From assembly GCF_005405205.1 (NCBI RefSeq), contig NZ_BJDP01000017.1, positions 1 through 35,147 on the forward strand: a stretch of 35,147 bases of DNA, given 5' to 3'. Below, in pieces: positions 16,057 through 22,329 of the stretch; position 1 is the stretch's first letter, and each line of letters starts with the position of its first letter. Both the position numbers and the translations under genes were made by a program. Under the pieces are notes generated by a model. It saw nothing but the letters and a program-made list of their open reading frames with translations, did no database searches and was not told where the DNA came from. The stretch comes from Enterococcus pingfangensis. GTDB lineage: Bacteria > Bacillota > Bacilli > Lactobacillales > Enterococcaceae.

Positions 16057-16869
16057 TTAAAATGGAAGGTCTTCTTCAAATTGTTCGTTGAACTCTTCTT
16101 GTTCATTTGTAATATCACTTATATCAGTGAAACCTTTACGTCTCCATTCTTTTAATAAAGTAGTAACGTAAGCCAAAGGAGAAGCCACATCCCCTCTAAA
16201 AGCAGTCTTTTCAAGAGACTCATAGAGAAAATCAATGCCATATTCTTTAGACAATCGTTCTAGAGTTTTCACATCAAAATTTCCTAGCCTACCAATTTCA
16301 GATTGATAAAAATCAATACAGTCATTTAAATTAATAGATTTAGACTCATCCAAAGCATTCTCAGCATAAGAAAAGGTATCTTCTTCTAGTCTAGTCTGAT
16401 CTAAACTGCTCTGCTCTATGCTTCCCTCTGCTGTCCTACCCTTTTCTTTACTTAACTGATCTATGCTATCCTTTGCTATGCTATACTGTGTATCCATGTT
16501 GGACACATTCTGTATACAAGGTGTATCCACGTATTTATACGACCTATTTTCGGTAGTATTAATGTGCTTTTTTTCTTCTAGGTGAATTGTTGGAGTGTAC
16601 CGATCTTTTTGAATATAATTATTTAATTTCCAATCAGCAATTACTATTACTCCACTTTCGAATGAGATAATGAACTTTTTGGCTTCAAGAAGCTTTAAAT
16701 CATCATCCGTAGCACTAGAAGCTCTTTTAACCTTTTTAGGACTTGCTACAAATCCATCATCATCAGCTTGGATACCTAGATGAAAATACAAATTTTGTGT
16801 TGTTGGTGGCATATCTAAAAATCTATCTGAATCAATCACATCTTTTGAAAACATTCGTCTATTAGCCAT
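16057..16869 (-). CDS. Phage-type replication initiation protein (DnaD-like)
   Basis: This is a 270-residue protein. The N-terminal winged-helix segment (MANRRMFSKDVIDSDRFLDM, QADDDGFVASPKKVKR, WKLNNYIQKDRYTPT) is typical of phage replisome-organiser proteins. A low-complexity acidic/Ser/Gln linker (about residues 115-180) follows, then a DnaD-like C-terminal helical domain (CIDFYQSEIGRLGNFDVKTL, SPLAYVTTLLKEWRRKGF). It should bind the element's origin and load the host helicase. The linker DNA contains short repeats that look like the origin. CTAGGAGG precedes the start. No helicase loader is encoded nearby. Confidence 0.82.
   Translation of the reverse strand: MANRRMFSKDVIDSDRFLDMPPTTQNLYFHLGIQADDDGFVASPKKVKRASSATDDDLKLLEAKKFIISFESGVIVIADWKLNNYIQKDRYTPTIHLEEKKHINTTENRSYKYVDTPCIQNVSNMDTQYSIAKDSIDQLSKEKGRTAEGSIEQSSLDQTRLEEDTFSYAENALDESKSINLNDCIDFYQSEIGRLGNFDVKTLERLSKEYGIDFLYESLEKTAFRGDVASPLAYVTTLLKEWRRKGFTDISDITNEQEEFNEQFEEDLPF
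16385..16490. other. Iteron-like repeats inside the replication gene, possible origin
   Basis: CTATGCTATCC (16461-16471), CTATGCTATAC (16476-16486) and CTATGCTTCC (16416-16425) are near-copies, with further CTGATCTA and TCTGCT words between them. They fall in the protein's unstructured linker, where phage origins of this type commonly lie. Confidence 0.45.
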
Positions 16870-16885
16870 AATTTTGTACTACCTC

Positions 16886-17182
16886 CTAGCTTGCGTATAT
16901 CGCTTTATTTGTGCCATCTTCATTAAAACGATCGTTAAACACAAGCCACACTTGCTGTGCTTCAAAATTCAACCATTGCGGATTATTATCCCCATTCACA
17001 TCAGTCAAAACAGAAAGAGTGATTTCTCGATCCATATCATTTCCAGCACCAACTGTTGCTGCATGAGATAAAATTGGTGTATCGATCGGTATTTCCTTGA
17101 ATCCCCAACGATCAATCAGCATAATTTTTCCAGTTGGTTTTCCTATCGGATCGTATTGTTTTTCTAGCAACGTTTTACTCAT
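16886..17182 (-). CDS. Hypothetical protein of the element (98 aa)
   Basis: This 98-residue acidic protein with mixed strand pattern is one I do not recognise (GKIMLIDRWGFKEIPIDTPI, REITLSVLTDVNGDNNPQWL). It sits just before the replication gene in the leftward operon, 16 bp from its start. There is no signal or membrane segment. Phage early operons often carry such small proteins with anti-host or replication-accessory roles; none can be named here. Confidence 0.65.
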   Translation of the reverse strand: MSKTLLEKQYDPIGKPTGKIMLIDRWGFKEIPIDTPILSHAATVGAGNDMDREITLSVLTDVNGDNNPQWLNFEAQQVWLVFNDRFNEDGTNKAIYAS

Positions 17183-17231
17183 GCACTTTCACCTCGCTCC
17201 AAAATTTTAGATGATAATATTCCTATATAAA

Positions 17232-17657
17232 TCATTCGGACACCAGCTTTCGTAGATACTCCGATTTTTTTAGCTCAAATTTTTCATTAAAACCTTTTTG
17301 TTGTTTTTCAAGAAGTACATTCCACATTCCCTTGTAATCATACTCAACTATTTTGACCGCTAACTGTTTTTTATAATAGAGTGATTTATCATAGAAGCGT
17401 TGCATAGTTCCATCGAAAACAACTCCTCCAATTTCTACCCAAGCATGATCTAAATTTAAGTTTGTATAAATGCCTTCAACGTACATAGCACCTACAAGGT
17501 CAGAATTTCGCTTCATAAAATCAAAAGCTTTATCAAAGCATTGATGAGGATATACTCGTTTCGAAAGACCACCCGTGTATCTGACTAATGGTTGAACTTC
17601 AATATCGCTCAACCGATTTCGAATTTCTAAATACGTTTCGCAGTTATCAACGCTCAT
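17232..17657 (-). CDS. Hypothetical protein with Cys-His-Asp arrangement
   Basis: This is a 141-residue protein. The segments HQCFDKAFDFM (C40), LDHAWVEIGG (H71) and VVFDGTMQRFY (D82) place Cys, His and Asp in the order and spacing seen in transglutaminase/papain-like folds, with a helix after the Cys and strands around the His and Asp. The C-terminal part is a Lys-rich helix. A catalytic role is inference; I do not recognise the family. Its ATG overlaps the upstream stop by 4 bp. Confidence 0.68.
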   Translation of the reverse strand: MSVDNCETYLEIRNRLSDIEVQPLVRYTGGLSKRVYPHQCFDKAFDFMKRNSDLVGAMYVEGIYTNLNLDHAWVEIGGVVFDGTMQRFYDKSLYYKKQLAVKIVEYDYKGMWNVLLEKQQKGFNEKFELKKSEYLRKLVSE

Positions 17658-18016
17658 TCGGACACCTCCATGAGTTGCAACTGTTTGAGCTCGTACTTCA
17701 ACCCATCCCGAACAAATTCAGCACCTTTTAATTGATTCTGATACTTTACCCATGTATTAAATGTTTTCGCCCTCGCTTCTCGTATATCAGTAATGTTTAA
17801 CCATGCGGTTAAAATCTGATTTTTTAGCTCGTTGATTTCTCGACAAATTAGTTTGTGATCTGCATGTTTTTTAAGTACATACAAAACGGTTAGTTTTTCA
17901 TTGAATGAATTTCCAAAGTAGGTTTTCCCGATATTATTTTCTAGTTCAGCGATCCCTTGATTAATTTCCTCTAATTCAAAGCTATCGAGTTGGTTTAATA
18001 GTTTTGTTTTGTACAT
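17654..18016 (-). CDS. Hypothetical helical protein of the element (120 aa)
   Basis: This 120-residue, largely helical protein has heptad-like leucine/isoleucine spacing (LDSFELEEINQGIAELENNI, CREINELKNQILTAWLNI) and a basic central part. No domain is recognised. The start codon directly follows the stop of the upstream membrane-protein gene (TAGATG), and the end overlaps the next gene by 4 bp, so translation is coupled throughout. It is probably an accessory early protein. Confidence 0.65.
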   Translation of the reverse strand: MYKTKLLNQLDSFELEEINQGIAELENNIGKTYFGNSFNEKLTVLYVLKKHADHKLICREINELKNQILTAWLNITDIREARAKTFNTWVKYQNQLKGAEFVRDGLKYELKQLQLMEVSE

Positions 18017-18175
18017 CTACTTATGCCCTCCAGTTCTTAATTGATAGTCGTACTCGTCATAAGCATTAAATAGATACAACGCCAATCCTGCAAAGATAGC
18101 TATTTTTGCAATTAATGGTAATAAGCCGAAAATTCCGCCGATTAATATACTTGCGATAATTAAGTTTCGTTTCAT
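18017..18175 (-). CDS. Small membrane protein (52 aa)
   Basis: A 52-residue product follows a strong AGGAGG (7 nt before ATG 18175). It starts MKRNLIIASILIGGIFGLLP, continues with a second hydrophobic stretch (IAKIAIFAGLALYLF) and ends in a charged tail (NAYDEYDYQLRTGGHK), so it probably has two membrane helices with a charged end. It abuts the next gene with no gap. The role is unknown; small membrane proteins of this kind occur in phage early operons. Confidence 0.7.
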   Translation of the reverse strand: MKRNLIIASILIGGIFGLLPLIAKIAIFAGLALYLFNAYDEYDYQLRTGGHK

Positions 18176-18187
18176 AATGATTCCCTC

Positions 18188-18424
18188 CTAATCTGGACAA
18201 ATGGTATTAGATATTTCTTGGATAGCTTCACCAATTATTTGAAGGTTATCGCACATATCTTCCAGCAACCCGCTTTGTATTTGATGATTCACCGCGAATT
18301 GATCCCCGCTGACTCGTGAGTATTCCAGGTTTTCAGCCAGTCGGTGTAATACCTTAATTTGTTGCGCACATTCGGTTAGTTTCTCTGCCTGTTTTAAGAG
18401 TTCGTCATTAGTTAAATGTTTCAT
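18188..18424 (-). CDS. Small hypothetical protein (78 aa)
   Basis: This is a 78-residue helical protein (KHLTNDELLKQAEKLTECAQ, VNHQIQSGLLEDMCDNLQII). I take ATG 18424, which has GGAGGAA at good spacing, over an upstream TTG at 18439 that lies in the ribosome site itself. No family is recognised. It is part of the early leftward run; it lies directly downstream of the region carrying a candidate antisense RNA. Confidence 0.65.
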   Translation of the reverse strand: MKHLTNDELLKQAEKLTECAQQIKVLHRLAENLEYSRVSGDQFAVNHQIQSGLLEDMCDNLQIIGEAIQEISNTICPD

Positions 18425-18554
18425 CGTAGTTTCCTCCAATAAATTGATGTGTTATAATTGAAGGACAAAAGATTAATAGTTTTGTACTATTTTGTTTGCC
18501 TTTATCCTGTCCGCCAAGACTGTTATGGATAATGGCTTTTTCTTTTGCCCTCAT
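18408..18554 (-). CDS. Possible small ORF (48 aa) overlapping the next gene
   Basis: ATG 18554 follows GGAGGG by 8 nt. The frame runs 48 codons and ends 17 bp inside the downstream gene. The product begins MRAKEKAIIHNSLGGQDKGK. Its composition is unremarkable and the DNA also holds a hairpin for the opposite strand, so it may be a coupling leader rather than a functional protein. Confidence 0.35.
   Translation of the reverse strand: MRAKEKAIIHNSLGGQDKGKQNSTKLLIFCPSIITHQFIGGNYDETFN
18450..18545 (+). ncRNA. Candidate antisense small RNA
   Basis: On the + strand an extended -10 (TGTTATAAT, 18450-18458) is followed about 40 nt later by GCCTTTATCC (18498-18507) pairing with GGATAATGGC (18527-18536) and then TTTTTCTTTT. 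This would give an RNA of about 80 nt, antisense to the leader and small ORF of the leftward early operon. There is no clear -35 box. Confidence 0.4.
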
Positions 18555-18558
18555 GTAC

Positions 18559-18861
18559 TTAACCCTCCAATTCAATCCCTAGCAAGTTTGCTAATTGATC
18601 AACTTGGTGATAAAACAAATCTTGCATAGTGTCACGGTCAATATCATCCCAACGAGCTATACTTAACTCATAAAGCTCTTGAACTACGCTTTTTACAGTT
18701 GGTTCTTGCTGCATTAAGTTTTGGTACTCCATTTGTTCATACAAACATTCAAACGTTTCTTCTAGTGATTTACCTTCTAAGTTAGCTAATTCGTTAGCAG
18801 TTTCTTCTGTAACAACTCTCGATAATACTTTTTCAATTGCTGCATTTTGTTCTTCATTCAT
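18559..18861 (-). CDS. Small acidic hypothetical protein (100 aa)
   Basis: This is a 100-residue, strongly acidic helical protein (EEQNAAIEKVLSRVVTEETA, LEETFECLYEQMEYQNLMQQ, WDDIDRDTMQDLFYHQVDQL). ATG 18861 is chosen for its GGAGG; the frame extends upstream to 18927 without a ribosome site. The acidity could suit a DNA mimic or a partner of a basic protein, but no family is recognised. It lies between the excisionase-like gene and the possible antisense RNA. Confidence 0.65.
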   Translation of the reverse strand: MNEEQNAAIEKVLSRVVTEETANELANLEGKSLEETFECLYEQMEYQNLMQQEPTVKSVVQELYELSIARWDDIDRDTMQDLFYHQVDQLANLLGIELEG

Positions 18862-19001
18862 GTTGATTTCCTCCAATTTTATATTCCTAATACAATTTCT
18901 TACTTGAATAAATCCTTGATATAACAATCATTTGGCTATTGTGACTACTAATTGAATATGTGTTTTGAATAGATTAGTGACTTTCTCGCCTGCCCTGGCA
19001 T

Positions 19002-19295
19002 TTAAAATTGTTTGATAAAAGCCATAATCTCATCACGATCAAAATAATAGGTTCTTTCACCGACACGGTGATATTTGAGTCCTTTAGAAATAAATAGTTC
19101 TAGCTGTTGAGGACTACAATCCAGGAAGCGACAAGCTTCTTTTTTATTTAGAAGCTGTTTGATTCCTACTGTTCGCTTTGCTTCTTCCAATGCTTCTAAG
19201 GTTGTTTGAATCACTTGAGAAGAGATACTGTCCAATTGTTCTTTACTTAGCGTATGTGATACCTCAACTTTGAGCGGTGGCGTAGATCGATCCAT
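19002..19295 (-). CDS. Excisionase-like helix-turn-helix protein
   Basis: This is a 97-residue protein. The C-terminal half is a MerR/Xis-type helix-turn-helix (LLNKKEACRFLDCSPQQLEL, GLKYHRVGERTYYFDRDEIM), the pattern of excisionases and DNA-binding 'helix-turn-helix domain 17' proteins. The N-terminal half is a helix with acidic residues. It follows the Rha-like gene by 11 bp, with AGGAGG before ATG. In satellites, Xis pairs with Int for excision; here Int is on the opposite strand about 2 kb away. A replication-accessory HTH protein is possible. Confidence 0.65.
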   Translation of the reverse strand: MDRSTPPLKVEVSHTLSKEQLDSISSQVIQTTLEALEEAKRTVGIKQLLNKKEACRFLDCSPQQLELFISKGLKYHRVGERTYYFDRDEIMAFIKQF

Positions 19296-19306
19296 TTAAT
19301 CACCTC

Positions 19307-19972
19307 CTAATGAACTGCTATCGGTGTGTTAAGATTGGTTCGATAAAATACTACACCAGTGTTTAAAATAAGTTTAATCTCATCGTAGGAACGACCTAAA
19401 GTAATTAAACCAGTCGTTAATATCTCAATCTGATTTATTGCTGCTTGCTCTTCAATACTTAAAAAATCAAGCGGGGTGGCTGTGGGTTCGACGTTTCTCG
19501 CTTCGCGTAACTGCTTGGCATTGAAGCCTAGCGCCTTCTTGTAAACTAAATCCGTGAAATGCTTATAGAAATGAGGGGAAAATCCCATTTGCCTGATTGC
19601 GTCTGTCATTGATAAGCGAATTTGTTTGCTTTTGGAACGTTCCAACCGTCTAGCGGTTAATTCGGCCTGCATTTCATAAAACTGCCGCACAAGTTCCTTT
19701 TTAAACCAACGTACCGGCTCGGTATTGTCAAGATAAGTTATAAGTAGTGTGGCTTGTTGCTGATTGAGATGAAACACTTTTGCCTTTTGGCCACTAGGCA
19801 TAGGTCGGATTTGAAATCCGAGCTTTCCGAACTCTTTTAAATCACTCTTATAAGTTCGAATCAGCTTAGTAACACTATCACGACTGTTACCTGAAAATTC
19901 AGCAATAATTTCATCAGTAGTAAATAGTGAACTATTTAAATCGTTTGATCCAGTAAAAACTAGCTTTTGCAT
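19307..19972 (-). CDS. Rha-like phage regulatory protein
   Basis: This is a 221-residue protein. Residues about 15-100 match the layout of the phage pRha domain (LFTTDEIIAEFSGNSRDSVT, KEFGKLGFQIRPMP, HLNQQQATLLITYL, VRWFKKELVRQFYEMQ). The C-terminal 110 residues form a separate helical domain, likely for partner binding. Rha proteins modulate phage development, and in satellites proteins in this position act as antirepressors or early activators. It is the first gene after cro in the leftward operon. The family is moderately sure; the role is inferred. Confidence 0.68.
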   Translation of the reverse strand: MQKLVFTGSNDLNSSLFTTDEIIAEFSGNSRDSVTKLIRTYKSDLKEFGKLGFQIRPMPSGQKAKVFHLNQQQATLLITYLDNTEPVRWFKKELVRQFYEMQAELTARRLERSKSKQIRLSMTDAIRQMGFSPHFYKHFTDLVYKKALGFNAKQLREARNVEPTATPLDFLSIEEQAAINQIEILTTGLITLGRSYDEIKLILNTGVVFYRTNLNTPIAVH

Positions 19973-20034
19973 AAGGAAGCTTCCTTTCTATGACTATTAA
20001 GATGATAATAGATTGAATATAATTGAAAAAAATT

Positions 20035-20057
20035 ATTTATTTGATAATCAAATAAAT
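20035..20057. repeat. Perfect 23-bp AT-rich palindrome after cro
   Basis: Arms ATTTATTTGAT (20035-20045) and ATCAAATAAAT (20047-20057) are exact complements about a single A. On the minus strand it is soon followed by TTTTTTT. It may be an operator for the next operon or an AT-rich terminator. Confidence 0.5.
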
Positions 20058-20058
20058 T

Positions 20059-20280
20059 TCAACTTTGCGAAACCCAAGAGGTAAAAAAAATTTCATCAAT
20101 TGTAACGTTAGGCATTTTCTTATTTACTATATTTTTAAAAATCATCTTCTCATTATCACTAAAACTTGATCGACCTCTTTCCTTATTTCTATAGGATTGA
20201 ACCGATATATTTAAGTCATTCGCCATCTCTTTTTGTGTTAGACCAATCAATTTTCTATATCCTGAAACCTTTTCATACAT
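20059..20280 (-). CDS. Cro-like regulator of the element
   Basis: This is a 73-residue XRE-type helix-turn-helix protein (GYRKLIGLTQKEMANDLNIS, VQSYRNKERGRSSFSD). It is divergent from the repressor gene and heads the leftward operon, the position of Cro or Str. Start is ATG 20280 after AAAGGAGG; the longer frame to 20298 includes the ribosome site. Its promoter (-35 TTGCAC 20339-20334, -10 TACACT 20316-20311) contains an operator-like repeat, and another copy overlaps its own stop codon. Confidence 0.8.
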   Translation of the reverse strand: MYEKVSGYRKLIGLTQKEMANDLNISVQSYRNKERGRSSFSDNEKMIFKNIVNKKMPNVTIDEIFFTSWVSQS

Positions 20281-20296
20281 AAAAACACCTCCTTTC

Positions 20297-20385
20297 AACT
20301 TTACGAAACAAGTGTACCATGTTATTATTATAAGTGCAAACTTTTTTTATACTTTTCGAAACTCCATCTTTCTTTATGCTATAAT
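20297..20385. promoter_or_regulatory. Divergent repressor/cro promoters with repeated operators
   Basis: ACTTTNCGAAAC occurs at 20298-20309 and 20351-20362, and a third time at 20062-20073 at the end of cro. The cro promoter is TTGCAC-17-TACACT with an extended TG. The repressor promoter has TGCTATAAT (20377-20385), with the 20351 operator over its -35 position. Confidence 0.72.
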
Positions 20386-20413
20386 TAGTCCAAAATCATC
20401 GAGGAGTAATTTT

Positions 20414-20995
20414 ATGGATATTAATAAAGAAGAAGTTGGTCAACGAATATCTATTATTCGAAAAAAGCTCGGATTAACAATGGATGAATTTGGAAGGAAA
20501 ATTAATGGCGCTTCAAAAAGCAACGTTTCTAAATGGGAAAGCGGATCTTCATTGCCCAATAATGAAAGATTAAAGAAAATTGCGGAAGAAGGAGAGGTGT
20601 CTGTAGCGTACTTACTAGCTGGTGAAAAGCAGGAAATTTCTTATTCAAAGCTGGCCTTCGATAACTCTTATTCAAATGCAGAAGAAATCTTTAACCAATT
20701 AAGTGGGGCTCGAAAGAGCGATTATGCCTTTGCATTTGATGCTTTTTCAAGTCTATTCCTTAGAAGTATTGAGCATAATAATCTTGAGAGATTCGACGAT
20801 CTTGTATACGTCATTACCAGATTAAATGACTTCGACAAAACATTGGAAGAATGGACTGCATTTGATGGTAGTGTAAGTTTATCAGTTTTAGGTTTTAATG
20901 ATTATGTACAAGTTCAAGAAAAATTAAACTCTATTTTAAATGAGACCTATGATAATTTAAGAAAGGTAAACGACCAATTTTACAATGCCGATTAG
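20414..20995 (+). CDS. XRE-family repressor of the element
   Basis: This is a 193-residue protein. The N-terminal helix-turn-helix (GQRISIIRKKLGLTMDEFGR, GASKSNVSKWESGSSLPNNE, RLKKIAEEGEVSVAYLLAGE) is a standard XRE repressor domain. The C-terminal 110 residues are helical (IFNQLSGARKSDYAFAFDAF, and so on) and show none of the Ser/Lys peptidase motifs of LexA/CI S24 repressors. So SOS self-cleavage is unlikely, and derepression probably needs a partner protein, as with satellite Stl repressors. ATG 20414 follows GAGGAG. It is transcribed with int. Confidence 0.78.
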   Translation: MDINKEEVGQRISIIRKKLGLTMDEFGRKINGASKSNVSKWESGSSLPNNERLKKIAEEGEVSVAYLLAGEKQEISYSKLAFDNSYSNAEEIFNQLSGARKSDYAFAFDAFSSLFLRSIEHNNLERFDDLVYVITRLNDFDKTLEEWTAFDGSVSLSVLGFNDYVQVQEKLNSILNETYDNLRKVNDQFYNAD

Positions 20996-21031
20996 AAATT
21001 TTGGACTCAAACAATAATCTCTCCATACATA

Positions 21032-21047
21032 TCTCGCTTGCCCTGGC
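21032..21047 (+). repeat. TCTCGCYTGCCCTGGC repeat upstream of int
   Basis: TCTCGCTTGCCCTGGC (21032-21047) lies 18 bp before the int start. A copy with one change is at 18984-18999, just after the excisionase-like gene, and a 10-bp core (CTTGCCCTGG, minus strand) is at 12405-12396 near attL. The two long copies are GC-rich against an AT-rich background. Confidence 0.55.
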
Positions 21048-21065
21048 TAGATAGGAGAAAACACA

Positions 21066-22208
21066 ATGGCAACAATTACAAGCTACACAAAGAAAAATGG
21101 ACAAAAAGCATGGCAGTTTCAAACTTACTTAGGAGTAGATGAAATTACAGGCAAGCAACGCTACACCACAAGGCGTGGCTTTGCGACTAAAAAAGAATGT
21201 ACATTAGCACTCAACAAGCTATTGCTTGAAATTGAAGAACATGGCTTTATACAAAATAAGATTATGACCTTTGAACAACTTTATAAGGACTGGCTTCCAA
21301 AGTATCGAAACAAGGTCAAACCTTCCACGGTAGCAGCTACGATCACTGTATTTGATTTATATATCTTGCCACACTTCAAAAAGATGAGACTTGATAAAAT
21401 TACTGTGGCTTATTGTCAAAAAGTTTTGGATGGTTGGTATGAGGAGTATCGAGGATATAAAGGTTTTAAGATGAAATTAAATTTAGTGCTTGATTATGCG
21501 GTCTCCTTGGAACTAATCGCCACTAATCCAATGAAAAAGACACAGACACCACGACAAAAAGAGAAAGATAAACCAGTCAACTTCTACACTAAGCAGCAGT
21601 TACAGCAATTTCTTTCTCTTTATGAGTCTGAAGGCGATCAAATGAAATATGTGTTCTTTCATCTCTTAGCTTATACAGGTCTAAGGAAAAGTGAAGCTCT
21701 CGCTTTGCAGTATTCAGATATTAACTTCTTAAAGCATGAGCTAACAGTAGGCCGTACAGTAGCAGTCAATGAAGATAGTGAGATCATTATACAATCGCCT
21801 AAAACTAAAAACTCTTACCGTACGATTAACTTAGATCCAGTAACTATGCAGCTACTCCAAGAATGGCAAAAGGAACAGCGGGAATGGTATTTCAAGCTAG
21901 GCTTTAATACTAACAAGAAAGACCAACTAATATTTAGTAATAACCAAAACAAAGCTATTCGCCCTTCCCTAGTCAATGGCTGGCTAAGGAACTTTTATAA
22001 TCGTCATGAGGATATGCAAAAAATCACAGCTCATGGCTTCCGATTCACCCATTGCAGTTTGCTTTTTGAAGCTGGTGCAAGTATGAAAGAAGTTCAAGGA
22101 AGACTAGGCCATAAAGATGTTCAAACAACAATGAACATTTATGCTAAAGTCACACCTAAAATGGCTACGAATACTGGTGAAAAGTTTGCTCTATTTATGG
22201 CTAATTAA
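21066..22208 (+). CDS. int: Tyrosine-family site-specific integrase
   Basis: This is a 380-residue phage/Tn916-type integrase. The N-terminal arm-binding domain (MATITSYTKKNGQKAWQFQT, RRGFATKKECTLALNKLL) is followed by a SAM-like core-binding domain (about 60-160) and the catalytic domain, with R207 in TGLRKSEAL, the HGFR box, LGH and the nucleophile Y359 in MNIYAKV. It ends about 105 bp from attR, the normal int-att arrangement. Start is ATG after TAGGAGA. It inserts into the 3' end of rplL. Two arm-type repeats lie just after its stop. Confidence 0.95.
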   Translation: MATITSYTKKNGQKAWQFQTYLGVDEITGKQRYTTRRGFATKKECTLALNKLLLEIEEHGFIQNKIMTFEQLYKDWLPKYRNKVKPSTVAATITVFDLYILPHFKKMRLDKITVAYCQKVLDGWYEEYRGYKGFKMKLNLVLDYAVSLELIATNPMKKTQTPRQKEKDKPVNFYTKQQLQQFLSLYESEGDQMKYVFFHLLAYTGLRKSEALALQYSDINFLKHELTVGRTVAVNEDSEIIIQSPKTKNSYRTINLDPVTMQLLQEWQKEQREWYFKLGFNTNKKDQLIFSNNQNKAIRPSLVNGWLRNFYNRHEDMQKITAHGFRFTHCSLLFEAGASMKEVQGRLGHKDVQTTMNIYAKVTPKMATNTGEKFALFMAN

Positions 22209-22216
22209 GCAAAAAC

Positions 22217-22238
22217 CTATTCAAAAGCCTATTCAATT
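22217..22238 (+). repeat. Integrase arm-type sites, right end
   Basis: CTATTCAAAA (22217-22226) and CTATTCAATT (22229-22238) repeat with the same 12-bp period as the left-end pair, 75 bp inside attR. Confidence 0.65.
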
Positions 22239-22253
22239 TTATTTTTATAAAAT

Positions 22254-22295
22254 AAAAAAAGACTAGAAGCCCTGATTTAACAAGGTTTCTAGTCT
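22254..22295 (-). terminator. Element-borne replacement terminator for rplL
   Basis: On the minus strand AGACTAGAA (22295-22287) pairs with TTCTAGTCT (22268-22260), with an inner CC/GG, and runs into TTTTTTTATTTT. It is inside the element, 18 bp from attR, and closely resembles the displaced host terminator at 12191-12223. Confidence 0.85.
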
Positions 22296-22312
22296 CTAAA
22301 TAATTCAGAAAA

Positions 22313-22329
22313 ATTATTTTAATGTTACA
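22313..22329. repeat. Right attachment core (attR) in the 3' end of rplL
   Basis: ATTATTTTAATGTTACA contains the complement of the last rplL codons and its stop. It is identical to 12241-12257, so integration restores the rplL end unchanged. Confidence 0.9.

Larger units (their letters stand above)
12241..22329. mobile_element. Integrated phage-satellite-like (PICI-like) element in the 3' end of rplL
   Basis: A 10.1-kb element is bounded by 17-bp direct repeats and inserted at the rplL stop codon. From the right end: integrase and repressor run right; Cro-like, Rha-like, excisionase-like, small genes, DnaD-type replication protein, winged-helix protein, terS-like protein and five unknown genes run left. 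It lacks a large terminase, portal, capsid, tail, holin or lysin gene, and conjugation genes. This order matches Gram-positive phage-inducible chromosomal islands. A remnant prophage is the alternative, but the compact, uninterrupted operon argues against decay. Confidence 0.85.

Noticed and set aside
12241-22329. Integrative conjugative element
   Set aside because: No relaxase, coupling protein or secretion genes; the gene set is phage-type.
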